DNA from: Gammaproteobacteria bacterium
Lineage (GTDB): Bacteria; Pseudomonadota; Gammaproteobacteria; Pseudomonadales; Azotimanducaceae_A
Length of the DNA stretch: 8,592 bases
Assembly: GCA_002728935.1 (NCBI GenBank)
Contig: PBWF01000100.1
Location: forward strand, 1 to 8,592
Direction: 5' to 3'
Shown: positions 1 to 8,506 of the stretch, one piece after another
How the letters are laid out: every line of letters begins with the position of its first letter
How positions within the stretch are numbered: the first letter of the stretch is position 1
Translations under genes and position numbers: made by a program
The notes under the pieces: generated by a model
What the model was told of the DNA's origin: nothing
Database searches by the model: none
What the model saw: the letters and a program-made list of their open reading frames with translations, nothing else

Positions 1-121
1 CGCGCTTTACCTGCGTCACTCTATTGGGCGCTGCCGATATCACCGTGACAGGAACTGACCGTCCGTCTTCTGTGAAGATCCGAGTCATCCCTTCTTTAAT
101 CCCTACAATGCCGATACTCAT
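1..121 (-). CDS. rplC: 50S ribosomal protein L3, N-terminal part (gene runs off the window)
   Basis: L3 is a primary 23S rRNA-binding protein of the large subunit; its extension reaches towards the peptidyl-transferase centre. The first 40 residues are visible, beginning [16 protein letters not shown] and continuing with FTEDG, VPVTVI and PNRVTQVK. These are the conserved opening blocks of bacterial L3. The ATG lies at 119-121. A GGAG Shine-Dalgarno sequence lies at 129-132, seven bases upstream, and fixes the start. The gene follows rpsJ after only 24 bases, the normal second position of the S10 operon, so it is almost certainly co-transcribed with rpsJ. The rest of the protein lies beyond position 1. 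The identification is secure from motifs and context, although only about a fifth of the usual length is present. Confidence 0.96.
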   Translation of the reverse strand, partial: MSIGIVGIKEGMTRIFTEDGRSVPVTVISAAPNRVTQVKR

Positions 122-145
122 TAAATGTCTCCAAATACCGCTGGG

Positions 146-457
146 TTACGCGAGATTGATTTGAACCTCGACCCCTGCGGCCAAATCCAGCTTGGTGAGT
201 GCGTCTACGGTCTTCTCAGTTGGCTCGAGAATGTCTAGGACCCGCTTATGAGTGCGTATCTCGTACTGATCGCGCGCATCTTTATCAACGTGCGGCGATA
301 TCAATACTGTGAACTTTTCTTTCCGAGTGGGTAGCGGGATCGGACCTCTGATTTGCGCCCCCGTTCTTTTCGCTGTGTTCACGATTTCTTCCGTCGACAC
401 ATCAATTAGTCGGTGATCGAAGGCCTTTAGGCGAATCCTGATTCTTTGATTTTGCAT
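146..457 (-). CDS. rpsJ: 30S ribosomal protein S10 (transcription antitermination factor NusE)
   Basis: S10 is a 30S head protein. As NusE it pairs with NusB in rRNA antitermination complexes and links NusG to the ribosome. The protein has 103 residues, the usual gammaproteobacterial length. It opens with [19 protein letters not shown] and carries the family blocks [35 protein letters not shown] and [10 protein letters not shown]. The stretch around residues 46-67 corresponds to the loop that enters the ribosome. The ATG at 455-457 is set by family alignment. The Shine-Dalgarno sequence is weak, with only a GAGAG-like run a few bases upstream. This is the first gene of the S10 operon and is followed by rplC. 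Unlike in many proteobacteria, the gene immediately upstream is fusA rather than tufA, and an intrinsic terminator lies between them. Confidence 0.98.
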   Translation of the reverse strand: MQNQRIRIRLKAFDHRLIDVSTEEIVNTAKRTGAQIRGPIPLPTRKEKFTVLISPHVDKDARDQYEIRTHKRVLDILEPTEKTVDALTKLDLAAGVEVQINLA

Positions 458-556
458 ACTGCTCTCGTTTGCGCTGCTCTGCCTGAAATGAAAGATCGTT
501 GCCGCCGCGCAACTAACCAGCGATTTCGACCGTCCCGTTTCTAAAAATTGGGATGC
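458..556 (-). promoter_or_regulatory. rpsJ (S10 operon) leader, with a short hairpin
   Basis: These 99 bases separate the terminator T-tract from the rpsJ start codon. They contain an inverted repeat, GTTGC/GCAAC, at 498-513 with a six-base GC-rich loop. It could form a hairpin about 40 bases before the rpsJ ATG. I looked for sigma70 -35/-10 pairs on the minus strand and found none with convincing hexamers at 16-18 base spacing. In E. coli the S10 leader binds L4 and controls both transcription and translation of the operon. This leader is shorter, and I cannot see a clear equivalent fold. The role is inferred from position. Confidence 0.35.
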
Positions 557-585
557 AAAAATACCCTCCTCTCAACGAGGAAGGG
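557..585 (-). terminator. Intrinsic (rho-independent) terminator between the str and S10 genes
   Basis: Read on the minus strand, the arm CCCTTCCTC, the loop GTTGA and the arm GAGGAGGG form a GC-rich stem with one bulged base. The tract TATTTTT follows directly. On the plus strand there is no T-run after the stem, so it would work only in the direction of the operon. It lies about 345 bases beyond the fusA stop and 100 bases before rpsJ. It therefore either ends the str transcript or acts as an attenuator for the S10 genes. It also overlaps the stop codon of the doubtful small ORF at 572-742. Confidence 0.72.
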
Positions 586-742
586 CACACATACGTGTTA
601 ATGCTCTCTCGAGCTTCCCTTGACTCTCTATTAGAGCCCTGTTTCCCGCAACCTTAATTGCGTTACCTTCGAGCAATTCACGTGCTCGCACTTGGACGAA
701 TTCTATCGCTTCATCAAAAGCGCAGAACCCGTCTCCCTCCAA
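572..742 (-). CDS. Possible small ORF of 56 codons, unrecognised
   Basis: This open frame lies in the fusA-rpsJ gap. It would start at TTG (740-742) and end at TGA (572-574), inside the loop of the terminator. The product would be helix-prone and charged: it opens MEGDGFCAFDEAIEFVQ, has a RARELLEGNAIKVAGNRAL middle, and ends near QGKLERALTRM. I recognise no family. The frame is open without a stop from 763 to 575. There is no strong Shine-Dalgarno sequence, only a GGAAAA run about six bases before the TTG. An adjoining open frame (703-831) overlaps its 5' end in another reading frame, so the pair could be the remains of one gene broken by a frameshift. A chance ORF within a long 3' untranslated region or small RNA is equally possible. 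Nothing resembling EF-Tu is encoded here. Confidence 0.22.
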   Translation of the reverse strand: MEGDGFCAFDEAIEFVQVRARELLEGNAIKVAGNRALIESQGKLERALTRMCALPR

Positions 743-930
743 CCGTTTTCCGGGACAGTTGCCTTAACCGGATTACGGGACGCGAATACTACCCGCGATC
801 CACCTGAATTGCTACACTTTTTCGCAGTCAATTTGGGCGGGAGGTCTATCGTACTGGCAAGTTAGATGCTTAGGTGAACAACCAGATAGAGCCTTATTTA
901 ACGCCCGCCGCCCAGCATTCGGGGCCCAAA
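586..930. other. fusA-rpsJ gap: no recognised gene, tufA absent
   Basis: This is the part of the 473-base gap between the fusA stop and the terminator stem. Translating both strands gave no EF-Tu fragment: none of the GHVDHGK, DCPGH or NKCD blocks, and no C-terminal tail. The only open frames of any length on the minus strand are the doubtful ones at 572-742 and 703-831. Immediately after fusA the minus strand is GC-rich (904-930) but has no terminator-like stem with a T-run. If transcription continues from fusA to the terminator, most of this stretch would be a long 3' untranslated region. A separate small RNA is possible, but I could not identify a convincing promoter for one. Confidence 0.6.
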
Positions 931-3027
931 CTAACGAGGCTTACTCACCAACGTTTCAGCAACGTTATCGGGCACCTCTCGATACTTTTCAAATTCCATG
1001 GAAAATGACGCTCGCCCCTGCGTTGCAGAACGCATATCAGTAGCGTATCCAAACATTTCCGACAACGGCACCTCCGCTTTAACCGCCTTGCCTGCTGGAA
1101 CTTCTTCCATTCCAAGCACCACTCCCCTTCGGCGGTTTAAATCCCCAATGATGTCGCCATAGTGTTCTTCTGGTGTAACAACTTCTACTTTCATCACCGG
1201 CTCTAACAATACTGGGCTAGCATTAAGTGCTGCCTCCCGAAGAGCCATCGATGCTGCCACCTTAAACGCGACTTCACTAGAATCAACATCGTGATAAGAA
1301 CCATCGAACAATGTCGCGCGCACTCCCTGCAGGGGATAGCCAGCGAGCACGCCATTCGCTAGCTGGTCTTTTGCACCTTTTTCAACGGCACCGATGTACT
1401 CTTTAGGTACGACGCCTCCAACTATCTCATCGACAAATTCAAACTCGACGTCGTTAACCGGCTCAATCCTTAACCAAACGTGCCCATATTGCCCCCGGCC
1501 GCCGGTCTGTCTAACGAACTTGCCCTCTGCCTCCGCACTAGCGCGAATGCTTTCTCGGTAGGCCACTTGAGGCTTGCCGATGTTTGCCTCAACGCTGAAT
1601 TCACGCTTCATTCGATCAACGATGATATCGAGGTGAAGTTCTCCCATCCCGCTGATGATCGTTTGACCGGATTCTTCCTCGACCCTAACTCGAAAAGACG
1701 GATCCTCGTTGGCTAATTTACTGAGTGCAACGCTCATTTTTTCCTGGTCTGCGGTTGAACGCGGCTCTACTGCAACGTGGATCACTGGATCAGGAAACTC
1801 CATTCGCTCGAGCGTGATGACTGCACGCTCATCACACAACGTGTCTCCTGTCGTTGCTAGTTTCAAACCAATCGCCGCGGCAATATCGCCTGCGCGCACT
1901 TCATTGATCTCTTGCCGATCGTTAGAGTGCATCTGGACCATTCGTCCGATGCGTTCTTTCTTCCCCTTAACGGCATTGAAAACAGCGTCTCCCGATTTCA
2001 AAACGCCGGAGTAGACTCTGAAAAAGGTAAGCGCCCCAACGAAGGGATCCGTCGCGATCTTAAACGCTAGGGCCGCAAAAGGTTCTTCGTCATCTGCATT
2101 CCGGAAAGCTTCTTTTTCCGACCCATCATCTAGAAACCCTCGGATTGCCTTGACTTCATTTGGCGCTGGCAAATAGTCCACCACCGCATCCAGAACAGTC
2201 TGAACGCCTTTGTTCTTAAATGCTGAACCACAGAGCGCTGGAACAATCTCGTTTCGCAGCGTTCGAGCGCGAAGACCAGCGACAATGTCCTCGATGCTCA
2301 AATCGCCATTTTCCAAATATTTCTCCGTTAGCTCGTCACTGCCTTCGGCTGCCGCTTCCACCATCTGCTCACGATAGTACTCGGCATCCGCTAACTGGTC
2401 CTCCGGGATCGGGCGGTCCTCAAAAGACAACCCTTGATCATCGTTGCTCCAGTAAATAGCGCGCATCGATACAAGGTCGATGACGCCCGTGAATGCCTCC
2501 TCGTGACCTACTTGCAATTGAACAGGGACGCACTGCGAGCCCAACCGCGTTTCGATCTGGTCGCAGACCCTTAGGAAATCAGCGCCTGCACGATCTAATT
2601 TGTTAACAAAAACGATACGAGGGACTTCATATTTGTTGGCCTGACGCCACACCGTCTCAGATTGTGGTTCAACCCCTGATGTTCCGCAAAATACCACAAC
2701 TGCGCCATCCAACACTCTTAAGCTGCGCTCAACCTCAATAGTGAAGTCAACGTGCCCTGGCGTGTCGATAATATTGATGCGGTGTTCTGGATACTGCTTT
2801 GATGTGCCAGACCAAAAGGTCGTAGTCGCGGCCGAGGTAATTGTAATTCCCCGCTCCTGCTCTTGCTCCATCCAATCCATCGTAGCAGTGCCATCATGGA
2901 CTTCGCCAATGCGGTGGGACAAGCCTGTGTAAAACAAAACCCTTTCAGTCGTGGTCGTTTTTCCCGCGTCCACATGCGCAACAATGCCGATATTACGATA
3001 ACGGTCAATCGGCGTTGTGCGGGACAC
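931..3027 (-). CDS. fusA: Translation elongation factor G
   Basis: EF-G is the cytoplasmic GTPase that drives tRNA-mRNA translocation and, with ribosome recycling factor, splits post-termination ribosomes. At 698 residues it has the normal length. The G domain shows the P-loop AHVDAGKT (17-24), the switch I RGITIT (59-64), DTPGH (88-92), NKLD (142-145) and SAF (268-270). Domain II opens near [18 protein letters not shown] later domain holds GMGELHLDI, and domain IV carries SYHDVDSSE with the tip histidine at 579. The close match to gammaproteobacterial EF-G1 throughout argues against the divergent EF-G2 paralogues. The start is GTG at 3025-3027: a TAA lies in frame eight codons upstream, and no in-frame ATG precedes residue 50. 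No Shine-Dalgarno sequence is visible in the 28-base gap after rpsG, so initiation may depend on coupling to rpsG translation. tufA, the usual downstream neighbour, is missing. Confidence 0.98.
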   Translation of the reverse strand: MSRTTPIDRYRNIGIVAHVDAGKTTTTERVLFYTGLSHRIGEVHDGTATMDWMEQEQERGITITSAATTTFWSGTSKQYPEHRINIIDTPGHVDFTIEVERSLRVLDGAVVVFCGTSGVEPQSETVWRQANKYEVPRIVFVNKLDRAGADFLRVCDQIETRLGSQCVPVQLQVGHEEAFTGVIDLVSMRAIYWSNDDQGLSFEDRPIPEDQLADAEYYREQMVEAAAEGSDELTEKYLENGDLSIEDIVAGLRARTLRNEIVPALCGSAFKNKGVQTVLDAVVDYLPAPNEVKAIRGFLDDGSEKEAFRNADDEEPFAALAFKIATDPFVGALTFFRVYSGVLKSGDAVFNAVKGKKERIGRMVQMHSNDRQEINEVRAGDIAAAIGLKLATTGDTLCDERAVITLERMEFPDPVIHVAVEPRSTADQEKMSVALSKLANEDPSFRVRVEEESGQTIISGMGELHLDIIVDRMKREFSVEANIGKPQVAYRESIRASAEAEGKFVRQTGGRGQYGHVWLRIEPVNDVEFEFVDEIVGGVVPKEYIGAVEKGAKDQLANGVLAGYPLQGVRATLFDGSYHDVDSSEVAFKVAASMALREAALNASPVLLEPVMKVEVVTPEEHYGDIIGDLNRRRGVVLGMEEVPAGKAVKAEVPLSEMFGYATDMRSATQGRASFSMEFEKYREVPDNVAETLVSKPR

Positions 3028-3055
3028 GGCTGGTTCGAGAATAGCTTGTTAGCGT

Positions 3056-3526
3056 TTAATAGCGATAGTGCGCGAAAGCTCGATTCGCTTCAGCCATCCG
3101 GTGCGTATCTTCGCGCTTGCGCACAGCGGCGCCGCGCCCTTCGGAGGCGTCTTGGAGTTCGCCCGCTAGACGAAGCGCCATAGACTTTTCGCTTCGATTT
3201 CGGGCTGAGTCAACCACCCAGCGCATGGCCAAGGCCATTCTTCTTGACGGTCTTACTTCAACAGGGACTTGGTAAGTCGCACCACCTACGCGTCTCGACT
3301 TCACCTCGACGGCGGGAGCCACCGCTTCCAGCGCCGCTTCAAACACGTCCAACGGGTTCTTGCCTGCTCGACTCTCGATCCGATCTAGTGCGCCATAAAC
3401 AATTCGTTCAGCAACCGACTTTTTACCGCTGACCATTACATGGTTCATGAATTTTGCCAGCGTTTGATTGCCAAACTTGGGGTCAGGGATGATTTCTCGT
3501 TTTTCTGGGGTACGTCTTCTTGGCAT
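3056..3526 (-). CDS. rpsG: 30S ribosomal protein S7
   Basis: S7 nucleates assembly of the 30S head by binding the 3' major domain of 16S rRNA, and it lines the E site. The protein has 156 residues, the common bacterial length. It opens [19 protein letters not shown] and shows the conserved blocks [44 protein letters not shown] and [19 protein letters not shown]. It ends in tyrosine where many relatives have tryptophan. The ATG at 3524-3526 is preceded by a GAGAGAG run two bases away, a modest ribosome-binding site. In E. coli S7 represses translation of the str mRNA by binding the rpsL-rpsG spacer. The spacer here is 163 bases long and rich in inverted repeats, consistent with the same control. 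fusA follows after 28 bases. Confidence 0.98.
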   Translation of the reverse strand: MPRRRTPEKREIIPDPKFGNQTLAKFMNHVMVSGKKSVAERIVYGALDRIESRAGKNPLDVFEAALEAVAPAVEVKSRRVGGATYQVPVEVRPSRRMALAMRWVVDSARNRSEKSMALRLAGELQDASEGRGAAVRKREDTHRMAEANRAFAHYRY

Positions 3527-3545
3527 GACTCTCTCTTCAGGTTAT

Positions 3546-3650
3546 TCGAGATACTTTCACTCGACCTTACTTTGCCTCAGCGGGCTGAGGCATAAATGGT
3601 AGGCTTTTTAACCCACCTTGAATAGCACTGCGGTGCAATCGAGATGGGTT
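3546..3650 (-). promoter_or_regulatory. Candidate S7 translational operator in the rpsL-rpsG spacer
   Basis: Three inverted repeats occupy most of this spacer. At 3610-3650 an outer pair AACCCA/TGGGTT encloses an inner hairpin GCAC/GTGC (3625-3636), giving a two-tiered stem. At 3574-3591 is a perfect hairpin with arms GCCTCAG/CTGAGGC and a four-base loop. At 3546-3564 a TCGAG/CTCGA pair with a nine-base loop sits just before the rpsG ribosome-binding site. None is followed by a T-run on the minus strand, so they are not intrinsic terminators. In E. coli S7 binds structured RNA at this same place to repress rpsG and couple it to rpsL. That these hairpins bind S7 is inferred from position and structure; I cannot align them base by base with the E. 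coli site. Confidence 0.5.
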
Positions 3651-3689
3651 TGCTGCTTATTATTGTCTTACGATTCTTCTATGACTATC

Positions 3690-4064
3690 TTATGATTTGG
3701 GCTTCTTGGTTCCGTACTTCGAACGGCCTTGGTTCCTGTTATTGACACCACTTGCATCCAGTGCCCCACGAACCGTGTGATAACGAACACCTGGCAAGTC
3801 TTTGACTCGTCCACCGCGAATCAGCACAACGGAGTGCTCCTGAAGGTTATGCCCTTCACCACCAATATAAGACGTTACTTCCATCCCATTGGTCAATCGC
3901 ACACGACATACTTTTCTTAATGCCGAATTAGGCTTCTTTGGTGTGGTGGTATAAACGCGGGTACAGACGCCCCGTCGCTGAGGGCAGGCCTGAAGCGCGG
4001 GCACATCACTCTTAGCTACCTTGCGTCGTCTAGGCTTTCGCACCAGCTGATTGATTCTTGCCAT
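3690..4064 (-). CDS. rpsL: 30S ribosomal protein S12
   Basis: S12 sits at the decoding centre on the 30S shoulder and helps set the accuracy of codon reading. The protein has 124 residues, as in E. coli. It opens [19 protein letters not shown] and shows the conserved core [33 protein letters not shown] and [17 protein letters not shown]. The residues commonly altered in streptomycin-resistant strains are wild type: Lys43 (Lys42 in usual numbering), Lys88 (87) and Pro91 (90). Asp89 (88), the residue methylthiolated by RimO in many bacteria, is present. The ATG at 4062-4064 has a clear AAGGAG Shine-Dalgarno sequence at 4072-4077, seven bases away. It is the first gene of the str operon and lies downstream of its own promoter in the gap after rpoC. 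Confidence 0.99.
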   Translation of the reverse strand: MARINQLVRKPRRRKVAKSDVPALQACPQRRGVCTRVYTTTPKKPNSALRKVCRVRLTNGMEVTSYIGGEGHNLQEHSVVLIRGGRVKDLPGVRYHTVRGALDASGVNNRNQGRSKYGTKKPKS

Positions 4065-4127
4065 TCAATTTCTCCTTCGCATCCCCGTAGCCGGCTATGC
4101 CGCGTGACCCTTTTTACAGAGCCGCGA

Positions 4128-4156
4128 ATTCTAATGAGCACCCACTCGTGAGTCAA
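4128..4156 (-). promoter_or_regulatory. Predicted sigma70-type promoter of the str operon (rpsL)
   Basis: On the minus strand the -35 hexamer is TTGACT (4151-4156). A 17-base spacer follows, then the -10 hexamer TAGAAT (4128-4133). Each hexamer matches the consensus at five of six positions. The bases after the -10, TCGCGGC, are GC-rich. That is typical of stable-RNA and ribosomal-protein promoters that are repressed by ppGpp and DksA. Transcription would begin near 4120-4122, giving an untranslated leader of about 57 bases before rpsL. The leader contains the perfect palindrome TAGCCGGCTA at 4088-4097. The promoter is a sequence prediction; stringent control is an inference from the discriminator. 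Confidence 0.75.
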
Positions 4157-4218
4157 CTAACTCTGGAGGAAGTTTTACCCGGCCCACAATTTTTGTGCAC
4201 CCCAACCCTTATAACAAT

Positions 4219-7200
4219 TTACAGTTCGCCCTGACTTAATGCCTCGCTCAGTGCTAATTCCACTTCGCTCGCTGTTACCGTGGGCTCTTGATCACCACCC
4301 TCTCGGCGAGCCTTACGCTCGTTGTGATAGGTCAGCCCGGTTCCCGCTGGGATCAACCGGCCAACGATGACGTTCTCCTTCAATCCGCGTAGATAATCCC
4401 GTTTACCTGTCACAGCTGCCTCTGTGAGCACTCTGGTGGTTTCCTGAAACGAGGCAGCAGAGATAAATGACTCGGTTGCCAGTGACGCTTTCGTAATGCC
4501 TAGCAGCACTCGCTCACCAGCCACAGCGGCCTTGTCCTCTTCACCTAATCGATCATTCTCTTCAAGGTATTGATTGAACTCAATTTGCTCACCCTTTACA
4601 AAAGACGAATCACCAGAATCTGTTACCTCGATCTTTCGAAGCATTTGACAAACGATTACCTCAATGTGCTTGTCATTAATTTTCACGCCCTGCAAGCGAT
4701 AGACGTCTTGGATTTCCTTGGTGATGTAGTTAGCAAGTGCTTCCACCCCTTTTAATCTCAGAATATCGTGGGGGTTCTCTGGGCCATCGGAAACGACTTC
4801 ACCTTTTTCAACATGCTCACCCTCGAACACGGCCATATGCCGCCATTTTGGAATTAGCACCTCGTAGTGATCGCCGCCATCAGGCAGCACAGCGTTATCG
4901 GTTGGAGTAATCACCAAGCGGCGCTTGCCTTTAGTCTCTTTTCCGTAAGACACGGTCCCACTAATTTCGGCGAGTACTGCAGCCTCTTTGGGCTTTCTCG
5001 CTTCGAATAAGTCCGCGACTCGAGGAAGACCACCCGTGATGTCACTGGTCTTGGAACCTTCTTGAGGAATCCTTGCGATAACGTCACCAGCAGAAAGCTC
5101 ATCGCCGTTCTCGAGCGATAAAATAGCATTTGCTTCTAGGAAATAGTGCGCGGGCAAATCAGTTCCCGGCAACATCAGCGCCTTGCCTTTGCCATCTACG
5201 AGCAACACAGCCGGACGCACATCTTTCCCTGCGCTAGGCCGATCCTTCGGATCTATGACTGAAATGCTACTTAAACCGGTTAGCTCATCAGTCTGACGTC
5301 GTACCGTGATTCCTTCCTCCATATTCTCAAACACGACCTTACCCGCCACTTCAGTAACAATCGGTCTAGTATGAGGGTCCCAGCTGGCAACAACAGCGCC
5401 CGAATCGACCTCATCACCAGCGGTTGCCTTGATGGTTGCCCCATAAGGCACCTTGTAGCGCTCTCGCTCCCGGCCCGTTTCAGAGTCGGCGACAGCGAGC
5501 TCACCGGATCGCGATACAGCAACCAAATCGCCGTTTGGCTTCTCGATTGTCTTGAGATTATGGAGCCGAAGGGTCCCTGCATGTTTAGCTTGAACGTTAT
5601 CGACCGCAGTTGCTCGTGAGGCAGCTCCACCAATATGGAACGTACGCATCGTGAGCTGCGTTCCAGGCTCACCGATGGACTGAGCAGCGATTACACCGAT
5701 GGCCTCACCAATGTTAACGAGATGACCGCGACCCAAATCACGACCATAACAATTGCTGCAGATCCCATATCTTGTCTCACAAGTGATCGCGCTGCGAACT
5801 TTGATCTCGTCAACACCCATGGACTCAATCTCATCGGCCAGCTTCTCATCAATAAGAGTGCCTCGAGCGATCAGCAACTCGTCGCCTGCCGTGTTAAAGA
5901 CGTCTTCTGCAACCACTCGGCCCAGCACGCGGGTGGCGAGACCAGCAATCACATCGCCGCCCTCGATAACCGCGTTCATGATAAGACCCTGGTCAGTGCC
6001 GCAGTCCTCTTCTGTAATTACCAGATCTTGCGCAACATCGACTAAACGTCTTGTCAGGTAGCCTGAATTTGCCGTCTTCAATGCGGTATCGGCCAATCCT
6101 TTCCGCGCACCGTGTGTCGAGATGAAATATTGCATGACTGACAACCCTTCTCGGAAGTTTGCCGTAATGGGCGTCTCGATAATCGACCCGTCGGGCTTTG
6201 CCATCATGCCGCGCATCCCGGACAACTGTCTGATCTGTGCGGGTGAACCTCGCGCCCCCGAATCGGAGTACATCCAAACACTGTTGAACGAGGATTGCGC
6301 CTCTTCTTCACCTTCACGGTTGACCACCGTCTCCGTGCTTAGCGTATCCATCATCGCGTTACTGACCTGGTCACTCGCTCGTGTCCAGATATCGATGACC
6401 TTGTTGTACTTCTCTCCTTGGGTCACCAAGCCCGAAGCAAACTGGCTTTCGATCTCTCGGATTTCATTCTCCGATCGATTGATGATGTCGGCTTTTTCAG
6501 CGGGGATAACGAAATCTTCCACGCCGATAGACGCGCCCGAGCGCGTTGAATACTGATACCCCATGTACATCAACTGGTCAGCAAAGATGACCGTTTCTTT
6601 CAGCCCAACCCTTCGATAGCAAAGGTTGATCAGCCGCGACATATCCTTATTGACCATCGTTTTGTTAACTTCATCAAACGATATGCCCTCTGGAACAATC
6701 TCATAGACCAAGACTCGTCCGACGGTAGTTTCGTGAACGCCAGAGTGTGCCTCAATCTCTCCGTCATCATTGATCACCCTCTCGTTTACACGAACTTTGA
6801 CTTTTGACTGCAGGCCAACAGCGCCTGTGCTGAATGCTCTCGATACTTCATCCGTATCCGCAAATAACATTCCCTCACCAAGATCATTGACCCTATCCCT
6901 AGTCATCCAATAGATACCAAGCACCACGTCCTGCGATGGAACGATAATAGGCTCTCCATCCGCGGGTAATAAAACGTTATTAGTCGACATCATCAGTGCG
7001 CGGGCTTCTAGCTGCGCCTCAAGGGTGAGCGGGACGTGCACTGCCATCTGATCACCATCGAAGTCAGCGTTATAAGCCGTACAAACAAGCGGATGCAGTT
7101 GAATCGCTTTGCCTTCAATCAAGACGGGCTCAAATGCTTGAATCCCGAGCCGATGAAGCGTCGGCGCACGGTTCAATAGCACAGGATGTTCCCGAATGAC

Positions 7201-8442
7201 CTCTGCGAGGATATCCCATACCTCTGAGGTTTCTCGCTCAACCATCTTCTTGGCCGCCTTGATAGTTGTGGCTAGGCCTCGTGCTTCAAGCTTTCCAAAG
7301 ATGAATGGTTTAAACAGCTCTAACGCCATTTTTTTTGGCAGGCCACACTGATGAAGACGTAACGTTGGCCCGACGACGATAACGGAGCGTCCAGAATAAT
7401 CGACCCGCTTACCGAGTAAGTTTTGTCTAAACCGACCTTGCTTGCCTTTAATCATATCGGCAAGTGATTTCAAGGGCCGTTTATTAGTGCCCGTGATCGC
7501 TCGCCCTCGACGGCCGTTATCCAGCAAGGCGTCAACCGCCTCCTGCAGCATACGCTTTTCATTCCTGACGATGATGTCGGGCGCCGCCAAATCGAGCAAC
7601 CGTTTCAAGCGATTGTTTCGGTTGATGACCCGGCGATACAGATCGTTTAGATCGGATGTGGCAAATCGACCACCTTCGAGTGGTACGAGCGGCCTTAGAT
7701 CAGGCGGCAGTACTGGCAGCACGTTGAAGATCATCCACTCTGGCTCGTTTCCTGAGGAAACAAACGACTCAAGCAGCTTCAGACGCTTAGTCAGCTTCTT
7801 GATCTTGGTATCTGAGTTGGTCTGAGGTAGCTCCTCTCGAATCTCTGCAACTTCTTCGCGGATGTCCATTTGAGCCATCAAATCTTGGATCGCTTCGGCA
7901 CCCATCTTGGCTTCAAACTCATCACCGAATTCCTCAAGTGCCTCGTAGTACTGCTCATCGTTGAGCAGCTGACCTCGCTCAAGCGATGTCAGACCCGGAT
8001 CGATTACGACGAAGCTCTCGAAGTAAAGAATTCTCTCGATATCCCGCAGGGTCATATCAAGAAGCAAACCGATGCGGGATGGTAGTGACTTCAGAAACCA
8101 AATGTGCGCGACAGGTGCTGCAAGTTCGATATGTCCCATCCGCTCTCTACGAACTTTGGCAAGCGCAACTTCTACTCCACATTTCTCACAAATAACGCCG
8201 CGATGCTTTAACCTCTTGTACTTCCCGCACAAGCACTCATAGTCTTTGGTGGGCCCAAAAATCTTTGCGCAGAACAACCCATCTCTTTCTGGCTTAAAGG
8301 TTCGGTAGTTGATCGTTTCTGGTTTCTTAACTTCACCGAACGACCAGGCTCGGATCATCTCTGGGGAGGCGAGGCCTATCTTCAATGAGTCAAACTCTTC
8401 GCTTTGACCCTGTGCTCGCAACATATTTAACAAGTCTTTCAC
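4219..8442 (-). CDS. rpoC: DNA-directed RNA polymerase subunit beta'
   Basis: Beta' is the larger catalytic subunit of RNA polymerase. It holds the active-site magnesium and the clamp. The protein has 1407 residues, the same length as in E. coli. The N-terminal zinc-binding domain has Cys70, 72, 85 and 88. NADFDGD at 458-464 supplies the catalytic Asp460, 462 and 464. The second zinc site uses Cys814, 888, 895 and 898. The bridge helix ([20 protein letters not shown]) and the trigger-loop block [11 protein letters not shown] are intact. The sequence between the trigger-loop halves is long, as expected for the gammaproteobacterial insertion SI3. The start is GTG at 8440-8442 with a GGAGG Shine-Dalgarno sequence at 8449-8453, six bases away; E. 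coli rpoC also starts at GTG. rpoB ends 64 bases upstream, so the two are one operon. I see no intrinsic terminator between rpoC and rpsL. Confidence 0.99.
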   Translation of the reverse strand: MKDLLNMLRAQGQSEEFDSLKIGLASPEMIRAWSFGEVKKPETINYRTFKPERDGLFCAKIFGPTKDYECLCGKYKRLKHRGVICEKCGVEVALAKVRRERMGHIELAAPVAHIWFLKSLPSRIGLLLDMTLRDIERILYFESFVVIDPGLTSLERGQLLNDEQYYEALEEFGDEFEAKMGAEAIQDLMAQMDIREEVAEIREELPQTNSDTKIKKLTKRLKLLESFVSSGNEPEWMIFNVLPVLPPDLRPLVPLEGGRFATSDLNDLYRRVINRNNRLKRLLDLAAPDIIVRNEKRMLQEAVDALLDNGRRGRAITGTNKRPLKSLADMIKGKQGRFRQNLLGKRVDYSGRSVIVVGPTLRLHQCGLPKKMALELFKPFIFGKLEARGLATTIKAAKKMVERETSEVWDILAEVIREHPVLLNRAPTLHRLGIQAFEPVLIEGKAIQLHPLVCTAYNADFDGDQMAVHVPLTLEAQLEARALMMSTNNVLLPADGEPIIVPSQDVVLGIYWMTRDRVNDLGEGMLFADTDEVSRAFSTGAVGLQSKVKVRVNERVINDDGEIEAHSGVHETTVGRVLVYEIVPEGISFDEVNKTMVNKDMSRLINLCYRRVGLKETVIFADQLMYMGYQYSTRSGASIGVEDFVIPAEKADIINRSENEIREIESQFASGLVTQGEKYNKVIDIWTRASDQVSNAMMDTLSTETVVNREGEEEAQSSFNSVWMYSDSGARGSPAQIRQLSGMRGMMAKPDGSIIETPITANFREGLSVMQYFISTHGARKGLADTALKTANSGYLTRRLVDVAQDLVITEEDCGTDQGLIMNAVIEGGDVIAGLATRVLGRVVAEDVFNTAGDELLIARGTLIDEKLADEIESMGVDEIKVRSAITCETRYGICSNCYGRDLGRGHLVNIGEAIGVIAAQSIGEPGTQLTMRTFHIGGAASRATAVDNVQAKHAGTLRLHNLKTIEKPNGDLVAVSRSGELAVADSETGRERERYKVPYGATIKATAGDEVDSGAVVASWDPHTRPIVTEVAGKVVFENMEEGITVRRQTDELTGLSSISVIDPKDRPSAGKDVRPAVLLVDGKGKALMLPGTDLPAHYFLEANAILSLENGDELSAGDVIARIPQEGSKTSDITGGLPRVADLFEARKPKEAAVLAEISGTVSYGKETKGKRRLVITPTDNAVLPDGGDHYEVLIPKWRHMAVFEGEHVEKGEVVSDGPENPHDILRLKGVEALANYITKEIQDVYRLQGVKINDKHIEVIVCQMLRKIEVTDSGDSSFVKGEQIEFNQYLEENDRLGEEDKAAVAGERVLLGITKASLATESFISAASFQETTRVLTEAAVTGKRDYLRGLKENVIVGRLIPAGTGLTYHNERKARREGGDQEPTVTASEVELALSEALSQGEL

Positions 8443-8506
8443 TGTATTCCTCCAACTAGTGGGCGGTTAGCCCGCAGAAATTCGTTTAGATAATTGCCTC
8501 AGATCG

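Noticed and set aside
553..657. Plus-strand ORF of 34 codons beginning ATG at 553, opposite the terminator
   Set aside because: It has no ribosome-binding site, resembles no family, and its first half is the antisense of the terminator stem and T-tract. It is most likely chance.
740..856. Possible promoter pieces in the fusA-rpsJ gap on the minus strand (TTGACT at 826-831, TTGCCA and TAGTAT nearby)
   Set aside because: No pair of hexamers has both good matches and a 16-18 base spacing, so I do not call a promoter for a small RNA or for rpsJ.
2718..3008. Alternate-frame minus-strand ORF inside the 5' part of fusA
   Set aside because: It overlaps the G domain of EF-G, whose motifs are all in the fusA frame. 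The alternate translation has no recognisable domain.
3574..3591. Perfect GCCTCAG/CTGAGGC hairpin as an intrinsic terminator after rpsL
   Set aside because: The minus strand continues AAAGTAAGG rather than with a T-run, and termination here would cut off rpsG and fusA. It is better explained as part of a regulatory RNA structure.
4185..4197. Inverted repeat CACAA/TTGTG after rpoC as a terminator or operator
   Set aside because: The stem is only five mostly A/T pairs around a three-base loop with no following T-run, and no known repressor site is evident. It is too weak to call.
5635..6556. Long plus-strand and alternate-frame ORFs inside rpoC (for example 5635-6045 and 6122-6556)
   Set aside because: They lie antisense to or out of frame with an intact, highly conserved beta' sequence. 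They show no family motifs and are shadows of rpoC codon structure.
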